From Datisca glomerata (Eukaryota; Streptophyta; Magnoliopsida; Cucurbitales; Datiscaceae), in the NCBI GenBank assembly GCA_003255025.1, contig QANY01000230.1:947466-1011465 (forward strand): a stretch of 64,000 bases of DNA, written 5' to 3'. Position numbers and translations under genes: made by a program. The notes beneath the pieces are model-generated. The model was not told the DNA's origin, made no database searches, and worked only from the letters and a program-made list of their open reading frames with translations. Shown here piece by piece: positions 35,956 to 48,325 of this stretch; within the stretch, counting starts at the first letter, position 1, and every line of letters begins with the position of its first letter.

Positions 35956-37456
35956 ATGTTTTTTGGAGCTAAAACTAGGCAGCTACGGGTAAACCCTGTC
36001 GGTACTGTAGGTCTCTTAATAAGCTTCAATTCAATATCTTACAAGGCCTGTGGTTCCACCTATGTCAAACGTTATGCCCTACGGATGTGGACATGCGCGT
36101 GCTACGATCTGTCTGTTACTAAAATTCTAAAACTGCACAGTCTGTGTTTTGTGGACACAAATCCAGGCTCCGATGGGTAAACCCGGTCGTACCTGTAGGT
36201 CTCCAAATAAGCTTCAGTTTGATATGTTACAGGACCCGTGGATTGCCTATGTCAAAAGTTATACCCTACAGAAGTGGACATTCGCATGCTACGATCGGAC
36301 TGTTACAACAATTCTAAAGCTGCACAATTCGTGTTTTTTAGAGTCAAAACTAGGCTGGAATGGGTAAACCTAGTCTCACCTATGCGTCTCTTAATAAGCT
36401 TGGATTTGATATCTTAAAGTCCTCGTGGTTCCACCCATACAAAAGTTATGCCTTAGAGAAGTGGACATGCATGTGCTACTATCCATCTGTTACAACAATT
36501 CTAAAGCTACACAGTGCGTATTTTTTAGACACAAAACTAGGCTGTGATGGATAAACCACGTCGCCCCTGTAAGTCTCTAAATAAGCTTCAATTATATATC
36601 TCACAGGGACCGTGGTTACACCTATGTCAAAAGTTATGCCCTACGAAAGTGGACATGCGCGTGCTACGATCCGTCTGTTACAGAATTTTAAAGCTGCACA
36701 GTTCATGTTTTTTGGAGCCAAAATTAGGCAGCGACAGGTAAACCCTGTCGGTACTGTAGGTCTCTTAATAAGCTTCAATTCAATATCTTACAAGGCCTGT
36801 TGTTCCACCTATGTCAAACGTTATGCCCTACGGATGTGGACATGCGCGTGCTACGATCTGTCTGTTACTAAAATTCTAAAACTGCATAGTCTGTGTTTTG
36901 TGGACACAAATCCAGGCTCCGACGAGTAAACCCGGTCGTACCTGTTGGTCTCCAAATAAGCTTCAGTTTGATATGTTACAGGACCCGTGGATCGCCTATG
37001 TCAAAAGTTATACCCTACAGAAGTGGACATTCGCGTGCTACGATCGGACTGTTCCAACAATTCTAAAGCTGCACAATTCAACTTTTTTGGAGTCAAAACT
37101 AGGCTGGAATGGGCAAACCTAGTCTCACCTATACGTCTCTTAATAAGCTTAGATTTGATATCTTAAAGTCCTCGTGGTTCCACCCATACAAAAGTTATGC
37201 CCTAGAGAAGTGGACATGCATGTGCTACTATCCATCTGTTATAACAATTCTAAAGCTACACAGTGCATATTTTTTTGACACAAAACTAGGCTGTGACGGG
37301 TAAACCACGTCGCCCCTGTAAGTCTCTGAATAAGCTTCAATTATATACCTCACAGGGACCGTGGTTACACCTATGTCAAAAGTTATGCCCCATAAAAGTT
37401 GACATTAGCGTGCTACAATCGGTTTTTTTTTCAGCAGTTCAAAAGCTACAAAGTCC
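35956..37456 (+). repeat. 749-bp tetrameric higher-order repeat, two tandem copies
   Basis: Copy 1 is 35,956-36,704 and copy 2 is 36,705-37,456. Corresponding points repeat exactly 749 bp apart: 35,956/36,705, 36,149/36,898, 36,360/37,109. Each copy has four monomers. One reads GTTTTGTGGACACAAATCC; one is shortened (GATTGCCTATG or GATCGCCTATG in place of GTTCCACCTATG); one reads CACCCATACAAAAGTTATGC, lacking GTC. By eye the copies differ only at scattered bases. Confidence 0.92.
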
Positions 37457-40400
37457 GTGTTTTATGGAGTAAAAAATAGCCTGGAATGGATATACACGGT
37501 CTCACCTATACATTTCTTAATAAGTTTAGATTTTATATCTTACAGTCCCCGTGGTTCCACCCATGTCAAAGGTTATGCCCTACAGAAGTGGACATGCACG
37601 TGTTACGATCTGTCTGTCACAGTAATTATAAAGCTACACAGTCCGTGTTTTTTTAGTCAAAACAAGGCTGCGATGTGTAAACCACATCACTCTTGTAAAT
37701 CTCTTAATAAGCATCAATTTGATATCTTACAGGGCCCGTGGTTCAACCTATGTCAAAAGTTATGCCCTACGAAAGTGGACATGCGCGTGCTACGATCCGT
37801 CTGTTACAGCAATTCTAAAGCTGCAAAGTCTATTTTTTCATGACACAAAACTAGCATTTTGCCCAATAAAAGTGGACATGCACGTGTTACGATCCGTCAG
37901 TTACTGCAATTCTAAAGCTGCACAGTCCGTGTTTTTTTACCACAAAACTAGGCTCCAAAGAGGAAACCCTGTCGCCCTTGTAAGACTTTTAATAAACTTC
38001 AATTTGATATCTTACAGGGCCCTTGGTTCCAACCGTGTCAAACGTTTTTCCCATCAAAAGTGGACTTGCACGAGTTATGATCCATCTGTTACAGCAATTC
38101 TAAAGCTGCACAGTCCATTTTTTTTACTCAAAAGTAGGCTCTGATGGAGAAACCTTTACGCCCCTATTGGTCTCTGAATAAGCTTCAAAACTAGGCTCTG
38201 ATGGGGAAACCTTGTCACTCCTGTAGATTTCTAAATAAGCTTCAGTTTGATATATTAAAGGGCTCGTGGTTCTACCTATGTCAAAAGTTATGCTTTACGG
38301 AAGTGGATATGCCCATGCTACGATCCGTCTGTTACAGCAATTCTAAAGCTGCATAGTCCGTGTTTTTTAACACTAAACTAGGCTTTGATGGGGATACCCT
38401 ATCGCATCTGTAGGTCTCTCAATAAGCTTCAATTTAATATCTTACAGTGCCCGTGGTTCCACCAATGTCAAAAGTTATGACCTGCAGAAGTGGACATGCG
38501 CGTGCTATAATCGATCTATTACAGCAATTCTAAAGCCGCATAGTCTGTGTTTTTGGAAGGAAAATCTAGGCTGCGATTGGTAAACCCTGTCGCCCCTCTA
38601 GGTCTCTGAATTAGCTTCAATTTAATATCTTAAAGGGCCTGTGGTTCCACTTATGTCAACAGTTATGCCTTATGGAAGTGCGCATGGGCGTGCTGCGATC
38701 GGTCTGTTACAGCGACTTTAAAGCTATACAATCCGTATTTTTTGAAGTCAATGCTAGGCTGGCATGGTAAACCTAGTATCACCTATACGTCTCTCACTAA
38801 GCTTGGATTTGAAATTTTACAGGTCTCGTGGTTCCACCTATGTCAAAAGTTATGCCCTACGAAAGTGGACATGCACGTGCCACAATCCGTCTATTACAGC
38901 AATTCTAAAGCTGCACAGTCCATGTTTTTTGGAGTACAAACAAGGCTGTGATGGGTAAACCACATCACCCCTGTAAGTCTCTTAGCAAGCATCAATTTGA
39001 TATCTTACAGGGCCCGTGGTTCAACCTATGTCAAAAGTTATGCCCTACGAAAGTGGACATGCATGTGCTACGATCCGTCTGTTACAGTAATTCTAAAACT
39101 ACAGAGTCTGTTTTTCTTGACACAGAACTAGGCTCCAATGGAGAGACCCCATTTCCCTTGTAGGTATCTGAATAAGCTTCAATTTAATATCTTATAGGGC
39201 CTGCGGTTTCACCTATGTCAAAAGTTATGCCCTACCGATGTAGACATGTGCGTGCTACGATCCGTCTGTTACAGCAATTCTAAAGTTGCACAGTCCATGT
39301 TTTTCGGACAGAAAACTATGCTCCGATGGGGAAACCCTGTCGCCCTTGTAAGTCTCTGAATAACCTTCAATTTGATATCTTACAAGGCCCATGGTTCTAC
39401 CCGTGTCAAACGTTATGCCCAACAAAAGTGGACATGCGCGTGCTATGATCCGTTTGTTACAGCAATTCTAAAGCTGCACAGCCCATTTTTTTACACAAAA
39501 CTACGATCTGTCTGTTACAGCAATTCTAAAGTGGACATGCGCATGTCACGATCTGTCTGTCATAGTAATTCTAAAGCTGGAGAGTCTGTATTTTTGGACA
39601 CAAAACTAAGCTCCGACGGGTAAACTCTGTCGCACTTCTAGGTCTCTGAATAAGCTTCAATTTGATATGTTACAGGGCCCGTGGTTCCACCTATGTCAAA
39701 CGTTATATCTTACGGAAGTGGACAAGCACGGGCTTTAATCGGTCTGTTACAGCAATTCTAAGGCTGCACAGTCCGTGTTTTTTGGAGTCAAAACTAGACT
39801 GGAATGGGTAACTGGTCTCACCTATATGTTTCTTAATAATCTTGGATTTTATATTTTACAGTCCCCGTGGTTCCACCCACGTCAAACGTTATGTCCTACG
39901 GAAGTGGACATGCACGTGCAACTATCCACCTGTTACAGCAATTCTAAAGCAACACTGTCCATTTTTTCTACACAAAACTAGGCTCTGATGGGTAAAACCT
40001 ATCACCCATGTAGGCCTCTGAATAAGCTTCAATTTCATATCATACAGGGCCCGTGGTTTCACCTATGTCAAGTTATGCAATACAGCGTTGACATGCACGT
40101 GCTACGATCGATCTCTTACAGCAATTCAAAGGCTGCACAGTCCGTGTGTTTTAGAGTCAAAATTAGGCTGTGACGGGTAAACCCTATCAACCCTGTAGGA
40201 CTCTGTATAAGCTTGGATTTGATATCTTACAGGCCCCGAGGTTCCACCCATGTCAAACGTTGTGCCCTACGGAAGTTGACACGCGCGTGCTACGATCCGT
40301 CTGTTACAGCAATTCTAAAGCTGCACAGTTCATGTTTTTGGAACACAAAACTAGGCTCTGATGGGGAAACACTGTCGAATCTGTAAGTCTCACAATAAAC

Positions 40401-41700
40401 TTCAATTTGATATCTTACAAGGGCCGTGGTTCTACCTATGTCAAAAGTTATGACCTACAGAAGTGGACATGCGCTTGCTACGATCGATCTATTTGGGAGT
40501 AAAAATTAGGTTGTGATGTGTAAACCCGGTCTCCCCTGTAGGTCTTGAATAAGCTTCAATTTAATATCTTAAAAGGCCCGTGGTTCCACTTATGTTAACA
40601 GTTATGCCCTACGGAAGTTGGCATGCACGTGCTACGATCGGCCTGTTACAGTGATTCTAAAGCTGTACAATCCATGGTTTTTAAAGTCAAAACTAGGCTT
40701 CCATGGTAAACCTAGTCTCACCTATACGTCTCTTACTAAGCTTGGATTTGATATCTTACAGGCCTCGTGGTTCCACCTATGTCAAAACTTATGCCCTACA
40801 GAAGTGGACATGCACAGTTCAGGTTTTCTGGTGTCAAAACTAGGCTACGATGGGTAAACCCTATCACTTCCGTAGGTCTCTATACAAACATCAATTTGGT
40901 ATCTTACTGGGCCTGTGGATCCGCCCATGCCAAAAGTTATGCCCTACTGAAGTGGACATGCACGTGCTACGATCCGTCTATTATAGCAATTCTAAAGTTG
41001 CACAGTTCATATTTTTTGGAGTCAAAACTAGGCTGCGATTGGTAATACCTATCGACCCTGTAGATCATTGAATAAGATTCAATTTGATATCTTACAGGGC
41101 CCATGGTTCCACCTATGTCAAAAGTTATGCCCTACAGAAGTGGACATGCGTGTGCTACGATCGATTTGTTACACCAATTCTAAAGCTATACAGTCTGATT
41201 TTTATTGCGTCAAAACTAGGCTGGAGTGGGTTAACCTGGTCTGTCCAATACGTCTCTTAATATGATTGGATTTTATATCATACAAGCCCCGTGGTTTCAG
41301 CCATGTCAAAAGTTATGCCCTACGGAAGTGGACATGCACGTGCTACGATTTGTCTATTACAGCAATTCTAAAGTTACACAGTCCATGTTTTTTGAAGTCA
41401 AAACTAGGCTGTGATAGGTAAATCATGTCGGCACTGTAGGTCTCTGAATAAGCTCCAATTTGTAAGGCTGCACAGTCCGTGTTATTTGGAGTCATAACTA
41501 GACAACGAGGGAGAAACTCAGTCACCCCTGTAGGTCTCTGAATAAGCATCAATTTGATATCTAACAAGGCCCGTGGTTCCACCTATGTCAAAAGTTATTC
41601 CCTACGGAAGTGCACATGCGCGTCATCCGATCGGTTTGTTATAGTAATTCTAAAGCTATACAATCCATGTTTTTTGGAGTCAAAAGAAAGTGGACATGTG

Positions 41701-43516
41701 CGTGCTACGATACGCCTGATACAACAATTCTAAAGTTGCGCACTCTATTTTTTTAGACAAAACTAGGCTCCGATGGGTAAACCCTGTCTCCCCTATAGGT
41801 CTCTAAATAAGCTTGAATTTGATATCTTACAGGCCCGTGCTTCCACCTATGTCAAAAGTTATTCCCTATAGAAGTGCACATGCGTCTGTTACAGCAAATC
41901 TAAAGTTGCACAGTCTACGTTTTTTGGACGCAAAACTACGCTCTGACAGGTAAACCCTGTCGCACCAGTATCTCTTTGAATGAGGTTCAATTCGATATCT
42001 TATAGGGCCCGTGGTTCCACTCGTTTCAAAAGTTATGCCCTACGGAAGTGGATATGCGCGTGCTACGATATGTCAATTACAGTAATTTTAAAGTTGCACA
42101 GTCCGTGTTTTATATAGACAAAACTAGGCTCCAACGTGTAAACCTTGTCGCACCTGTATATCTCTTAATAAGCTTCAATTTGATATCTTACAGGGCCCTT
42201 GTTTCCACCTATGTAAAAAGTTAAGCCCTACGGAAATGGACATCCACGTGCTTCGATTCGTCTGTTTCAGCAATTCTAAAGTTACACAGTCGATGTTTTT
42301 CAAAACTAGGCTCCGATGTGTAAACCCTATTGCACATGTAGGTCTCTCAATAAGCTTCAATTTGATATCCTACAGGCACCGTTGTTCCACCCAAGTCAAA
42401 AGTTATGCCCCACGGAAGTGGACATGCACGTGCTATGATCCGCCTGTTTCGAAAATTCTAAAGCTGCACAGTCTATATTTTTTAAAATAAAACTAGGCTC
42501 TAATATGTAAATCCTATCTCACCTGTAGGTCTCTGAATAAGCTTCAATTTGATATCTTACAGGGCTTGTTGTTCCACCCATGTCAAAAGTTATGCCCTAC
42601 CGAAGTGGACATGCGAGTGCTACGATCCGTCTGTTACAGCAATCCTAAAGTTGCACAGTCCGCATTTTGTGGACATAAAACTACGGTCTGATGGGTAAAC
42701 CCTGTCACACTAGTAGCTCTTTAAATAAGCTTCAATTTGACATCATACAGGGCCCGTGGTTCCACCCGATTCAAAAGTTATGCTCTACGGAAGTGGACAT
42801 GCGAGCTACGATACGTCTGTTGCAACAATTCTTAAGCTGCACACTCCTTATTTTTTGGACACAAAACTAGGCTCCGATGTGTAACCCTGTCGCACCTATA
42901 GATCTCTGAAAAGATTCAATTTGAAATCTTACAGGGCCTGTGGTTCCACCTATGTCTAACATTATGCCATACGGAAGAGGACATGCGGGTGCGATGATCC
43001 GTCTGTTATAGCAATTCTAAAACCACATAGTCCATTTTTTTTTAATTAAACTAGGGTCCGATGCGTATACCTTACCGTACCTGTTGGTCTCTGAATAAGC
43101 CTCAATTTGATATCTTCTAGGGCCTGTGTTTCCACCCGTGTCAAAAGTTATGCCCACCAGAAGTGGACATGCCTGTGTTATGATCTGTCTGTTACAACAA
43201 TTCTAAAGCTGCACAGTAAGTGTTTTTTGGAAACAAAACAAGGCTCCGACGCGTAAACCTTGTCGCAACGGTAGGTCTCTGAATAAGCTTCAATTTGATA
43301 TCTTTCAGGCCTAAGGTTTAACCCGTGGCAAAACTTAAGCCCTACGGAAGTGGACATCCGCATGCGATGATCCGTCTGTTACAGCAATTCTAAAGCTGCA
43401 CAGTTGATTTTTTTGGACACAAAACTAGGCTCTGATGGGTAAACCCTGTCGCACCTGTAAGTATTTGAATAAGCTTAAAGTTGATATCTTACTGTGCCCG
43501 TGCTTCCACCCGTGTC
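41701..43516 (+). repeat. 188-bp satellite array, zone 5 (type A only)
   Basis: About 10 monomers, all type A and many with GTCGCACC in the GTAAACC-to-GTAGG interval. A short unit lies near 41,880 (GTGCACATGCG joined to TCTGTTACAGC). The zone ends at 43,516, where CCACCCGTGTCAA is fused to ACTAAGTCACCCC, a deletion of more than half a monomer. Confidence 0.93.
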
Positions 43517-45155
43517 AAACTAAGTCACCCCTGTAGGACTTTGAACAAGAGTCAATTTTATATCTTACAGAGCCCGTGGTTCCACCTATGTCAAAAGTTA
43601 TGCCCTACAGAAGTGGACATGCCTGTGCTACGATCCGTCTGTTACAGCAATTCCAAAGCTGCACAGTCTGTGTTTTTTGGACATAAAACTAGGCTTTCAA
43701 GGGTAAACCTTGACATATATGTAGCTCTCTAAATAAGCTTCAATTTGATATCTTATAGGGTCCGTGGTTCCACCCGTTTCAAAAGTTGTGCTCTACGAAA
43801 TTGGACATGCGCGTGCTACAGTATGTTTTTTACAGCGATTCTAAATCTGCACAGTCTGTGTTTTTTAGACACAAAACTAGGATTTGATGTGTAAACCCAG
43901 TTGCACCTGTAGGTCTCTGAAAAATATTCAATTTGATATCTTATAGGGCCTGCGGTTCCACCCGTGTCAAAAGTTATGCCCTACGGTAGTGGACATGCGC
44001 CTGCGAAGATCCGTCTGTTACTGGAATTCTAAAGATGCACAGTCCGTGTCTTTTGTATACAAAACTAGGCTCCGACAGAAAAACCCTGTCAGACCTGTAG
44101 GTATCTAAATAAACTTCAATTTGATATCTTACAGGGCCCGTGGTTCCACCCGTGTCAAAAGTCATGCCCTACGGAGGTGGACATGTGCGTCTTACAATCC
44201 GTCTGTTACAGAAATTTTAAAGCTGCACAGTCCATTTTTTACATAAAACTAGGGTCTAACACGTAAACCCTATCGCACCTGTAGGTCTTTGAATAAGCTT
44301 CAATTTGATATCTCATAGGACCCGTGGTTCCACCTAAATCAAAAGTTCTTCCCTACGGAAGTGGACATGTGTGTGCTACGATCCGTCTGTTACAGCAATT
44401 CTAAAGCTGCACAGTCCACATTTTTTGGAGACAAAGCTAGGCTCTTATAGGTAAACTCTGTTGCACCTGTAGGTCTCTGAATAAGTTTCAATTTTATATC
44501 TTACAGGGGCCGTGGTTCCACCTATGTCAAAAGTCATGCCTTATATAAATGAACATGCGTGTGCTATGATCCGTCTATTTCAGCAATTCTAAATTGGCAC
44601 AGTCTGTGTTTTTTGGATACAAGACTAGGCTTCGATGAGTAAACTCAATCGCCCTTGTAGGTCTCTGAATAAACTTCAATTTGATATCATACAGAGCCCG
44701 TGGTTCCACCCGTGTAAAAAGTTATGCCCTACGGAAGTGGACATGCGCGTGCTACGATCCGTTTGTTACAACAATTCTAAAGCTGCATAGTCTGTGTTTT
44801 TTGAACATAATACTATGATCCGACCCATAAACACAGTCACCCCGGTAGATCTCTGAATAAGTTTCAATATGATATCTTATAGAGCCTGTGGTTCCTCCTC
44901 TGTCAAAAGTTATGCCCTACGGAGGTGGACATGCACGTGCTAAGATCGGTCTATTAGAACAATTCTAAAGCTGCAAAGTCTGTGTTTTTTGGACACAAAA
45001 CTAGGCTCCCACACGTAAACCCAGTCGCACCTGTAGGTCTCTAAATAAGCTTCAATTTGATATCATACAGAGCCCGTGGTTCCACCCATGTCAAAATTTA
45101 TGCCCTACGGAAGTGGTCATGCGCATACTAGGATCCGTCTATTATAGCAATTCTA
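43517..45155 (+). repeat. Duplicated satellite block, copy 1
   Basis: About 8.7 monomers, repeated at 45,487-47,123 with an offset of 1,968-1,970 bp. Private markers shared by both copies include AACTAAGTCACCCCT at the start, GTAGCTCTCTAAATAAGC, GCGGTTCCACCCGTG, a GGAGGTGGACATGTGCGTC unit, CACCTAAATCAAAAGTTCTT, TTATA-type variants of GTCATGCC, and GTTCCTCCTCTGTCAAAAG. Sequence identity looks high, with scattered changes. Confidence 0.93.
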
Positions 45156-45486
45156 AAGCTACACAGTCCATATTTTTTGGAGGTAAAACTAGGCTGGAAT
45201 TGGTAAACCTGGTCTCACATGTAGGTCTCTTAATAAGCTTGGATGTGATATCCACCCGTGTCAAAAGTTATGGCCTACGGAAGTGGACATGCGCGAGCTA
45301 CGATCCGTCTATTTCATCAATTCTAATGTTGCACAGTCTGTGTTTTTTGGAATCAAAACTAGGCTGGAATAGGTAAACCTGGTCTCGCCTGTAGGTCTGT
45401 TAATAATCTTGGATTTGATATCTGACAGGCCCCTTGGTTCCACCAATGTCAAAAGTTATGCCCTACGGAACTATATTGCGACTGGT
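45156..45486 (+). repeat. Type B satellite pair between the duplicated blocks
   Basis: Two B-type monomers (GGAGGTAAAACTAGG, then GGAATCAAAACTAGG). The first has lost its centre: GATGTGATATCC is joined to ACCCGTGTCAAAAG. The second is fused after CTACGGAACT to ATATTGCGACTGGTAAACTAA. A fuller version of the same pair, without these deletions, is at 47,866-48,325 next to the array edge. Confidence 0.9.
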
Positions 45487-47123
45487 AAACTAAGTCACCC
45501 CTATAGGACTTTGAATAAGAGTTAATTTTATATCTTACAGGGCCCGTGGTTCCATCTATGTCAAAAGTTATGCCTTACGGAAGTGGACATGCCTGTGCTA
45601 CGATCCGTCTGTTACAGCAATTTCAAAGATGCACAGTCTGTGTTTTTTGGACACAAAACTAGGCTTTGAAGGGTAAACCTTGACAAATATGTAGCTCTCT
45701 AAATAAGCTTCAATTTGATATCTTATAGGGCCCGTGGTTCCACCCGTTTCAAAAGTTGTGCTCTACGAAAGTAGACATGCGCGTGCTACAATAAGTCTTT
45801 TACAGCGATTCTAAAGCTGCACAGTCTGTGTTTCTTGGACACAAAACTAGGCTTTGATGTGTAAACCCTGTTGCACCTGTAGGTCTCTAAAAAATATTCA
45901 ATTTGATATCTTATAGGGCCTGCGGTTCCACCCGTGTCAAAAGTTATGCCCTACGGTAGTGGACATGCGCCTGTGAAGATCCGTCTGTTACTGGAATTCT
46001 AAAGATGCACAGTCTGTTTTTTATAATACAAAACTAGGCTCTGACACATAAACCCTGTCAAACCTGTAGGTATCTAAATAAACTTCAATTTGATATCTTA
46101 CAGGGCCCGTGGTTCCACCCGTGTCAAAAGTTATGCCCTACGGAGGTGGACATGTGCGTCTTACAATCCGTATGTTACAGTAATTCTAAAGCTGCACAGT
46201 CCATTTTTTACATAAAACTAGGGTCCGACATATAAACCCTATCGCACCTGTAGGTCTTTGAATAAGCTTCAATTTGATATCTCATAGGGCCCGTGGTTCC
46301 ACCTAAATCAAAAGTTCTTCCCTATGGAAGTGGACATGTGTGTGCTACGATCCGTCTGTTACAGCAATTCTAAAGTTGCACAGTCCACATTTTTTGGACA
46401 CAAAGCTAGGCTCTTATAGGTAAACTCTGTTGCACCTGTAGGTCTCTGAATAAGCTTCAATTTTATATCTTACAGGGGCCGTGGTTCCACCTATGTCAAA
46501 AGTCATGCCTTACATAAATGAACATGCGTGTGCTATGATCCGTCTGTTTCAGCAATTCTAAAGTGGCACAGTCTGTGTTTTTTGGATACAAGACTAGGCT
46601 TCGATGAGTAAACTCAATCTCCCTTGTAGGTCTCTGAATAAACTTCAATTTGATATCATACAGAGCCCGTGGTTCCACCCGTGTAAAAAGTATGCCCTAC
46701 GGAAGTGGACATGCGCGTGCTACGATCCGTTTGTTACAACAATTCTAAAGCCGCATAGTCCGTGTTTTTTGAACATAATACTATGATCCGACCCGTAAAC
46801 ACAGTCACCCCGGTAGATCTCTGAATAAGTTTCAATATGATATCTTATAGAGCTCGTGGTTCCTCCTCTGTCAAAAGTTATGCCCTACGGAGGTGGACAT
46901 GCACGTGCTAAGATCGGTCTATTAGAACAATTCTAAAGCCGCAAAGTCTGTGTTTTTTGGACACAAAACTAGGCTCCCACACGTAAACCCAGTCGCACAT
47001 GTAGGTCTCTAAATAAGCTTCAATTTGATATCATACAGAGCCCGTGGTTCCACCCATGTCAAAATTTATGCCCTACGGAAGTGGACATGCGCATACTACG
47101 ATTCGTCTATTATAGCAATTCTA
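45487..47123 (+). repeat. Duplicated satellite block, copy 2
   Basis: Second copy of the block at 43,517-45,155. TAAGTCACCCC is at 45,491 against 43,521, and the GCGGTTCCACCCGTG unit at about 45,921 against 43,951. The match fades near 47,125, where this copy continues with GGACACAGAACTAGG rather than the GGAGGTAAAACTAGG of copy 1. Confidence 0.93.
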
Positions 47124-48325
47124 AAGCTGCACAATCCATGTTTTTTGGACACAGAACTAGGCTATGACAGGTAATCCCTATCTCCCCTCTAGGTCTCTGA
47201 ATAAGCTTCAATTTGATATCTTACAGGGCCCGTGCTTTCACCCGTGTCAAAAGTTATGCCCTATAGAAGTGGACATGCGCGTGGCACGATTCGTCTGTTA
47301 TAACAATTCTAAAGCTGCACAGTCCATGTTTTTTAGACACAAAACTAGGCTCTGACACATAAACATAGTTTCCCATCTAGGTCTCTAAATAAGTTTCAAT
47401 TTGATATCTTGCAGAGCCCGTGGTTCCACCTGTGTCAATAGTTATGCCCTACGGAAGTGGATATGAGCGTGCTACGTTCCGTCAGTTACAGCAATTCTAA
47501 AGCTGCACAGTCCACTTTTTATTGCCAGAAAACTAAGCCCTGATGGGTAAACCCTACTAACCCCTTAGGTCTCTGAATAAGCTTCAATTTGATATCTTAC
47601 AGGTCCCGTGGTTCCAACTATGTCAAAAGTTATGCCCTATGGAAGTGGACATGCGCGTGATACGATCCGTCTGTTACAGCAATTCTAAATCTACACAGTC
47701 CGTGTTTTTTGGACAAAAACTAGGCTACGACCGATAATTGCTATAGCCCCAGTAGGTCTCTAAATAAGCGTCAATTTGATATCTTACAGGGCCCGTGGTT
47801 TCACCTATGTCAAAAGTTATGCTTTATGGAAGTGTACATGCGCGTGGTACGATCCGTCTGTAACAGCAATTCAAAAGCTACACAGTCCATGATTTTTGGA
47901 GGCAAAACTAGGCTGGAATTGGTAAACCTGGTCTCACATGTAGGTCTCTTAATAAGCTTGAATTTGATATCTTACAAGGCCCGTGGTTCCACCCGTGTCA
48001 AAAGTTATGGCCTACGGATGTGGACATGCGCGCGCTATGATCCGTCTATTACAACAATTCTAAAGCTGCACAGTCCATATTTTTTGGAATCAAAACAAGG
48101 CTGGAATAGGTAAACCTGGTCTCACCTGTAGGTCTCTTAATAATCTTGGGTTTGATATCCCACAGGCCCCTTGGTTCCACCCATGTCAAAAGTTATGCCC
48201 TACAGAAGTGGACATGCACGTGCTACGATCCGTCTGTTACAGCAATTCTAGAGCTGCACAGTCCAAGTTTTTTTAACACAAAACTATAATGTGACTGGTA
48301 AACTAAGTCACCCCTATAGGTCTTT
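47124..48325 (+). repeat. Terminal satellite monomers and array edge
   Basis: About four ordinary A monomers (to about 47,865), then the intact B pair (GGAGGCAAAACTAGG near 47,898 and GGAATCAAAACAAGG near 48,080), then one A monomer. The final unit reads GTGACTGGTAAACTAAGTC, the same start as the duplicated blocks. It breaks off after GGTCTTT at about 48,325, directly followed by CTGTGTGTG. The end of the array is therefore at the start of what would be a third block copy. Confidence 0.92.

Larger units (their letters stand above)
34399..41700 (+). repeat. 188-bp satellite array right of the retroelement (B'-rich)
   Basis: The array resumes in mid-monomer at GTCAAAAGTCATGCCC, + orientation. 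About 39 monomers, with many B' units (GGAGTCAAAACTAGG...TATACGTCTC). Several units are fused by deletion: near 38,177 (AAGCTTCA joined to AAACTAGG), 39,505-39,560, 41,455 (CCAATTTG joined to TAAGGCTGCACAG) and 41,690 (GGAGTCAAAA joined to GAAAGTGGACA). Segments at 37,640-37,850 and 38,930-39,120 are near-copies (AACAAGGCTG, CACATCAC, GGTTCAACCTATG). Confidence 0.94.

Noticed and set aside
1..48325. CRISPR-like repeat-spacer arrangement
   Set aside because: Whole monomers, not short repeats with unique spacers, are repeated; all parts of the unit are related between copies, and the region is eukaryotic in character.
1..48325. CENP-B box or telomere-type repeats as a marker of the array's role
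   Set aside because: I saw no TTCG....A..CGGG motif within the monomer and no TTTAGGG or TTAGGG runs anywhere. The centromeric role therefore remains untested.
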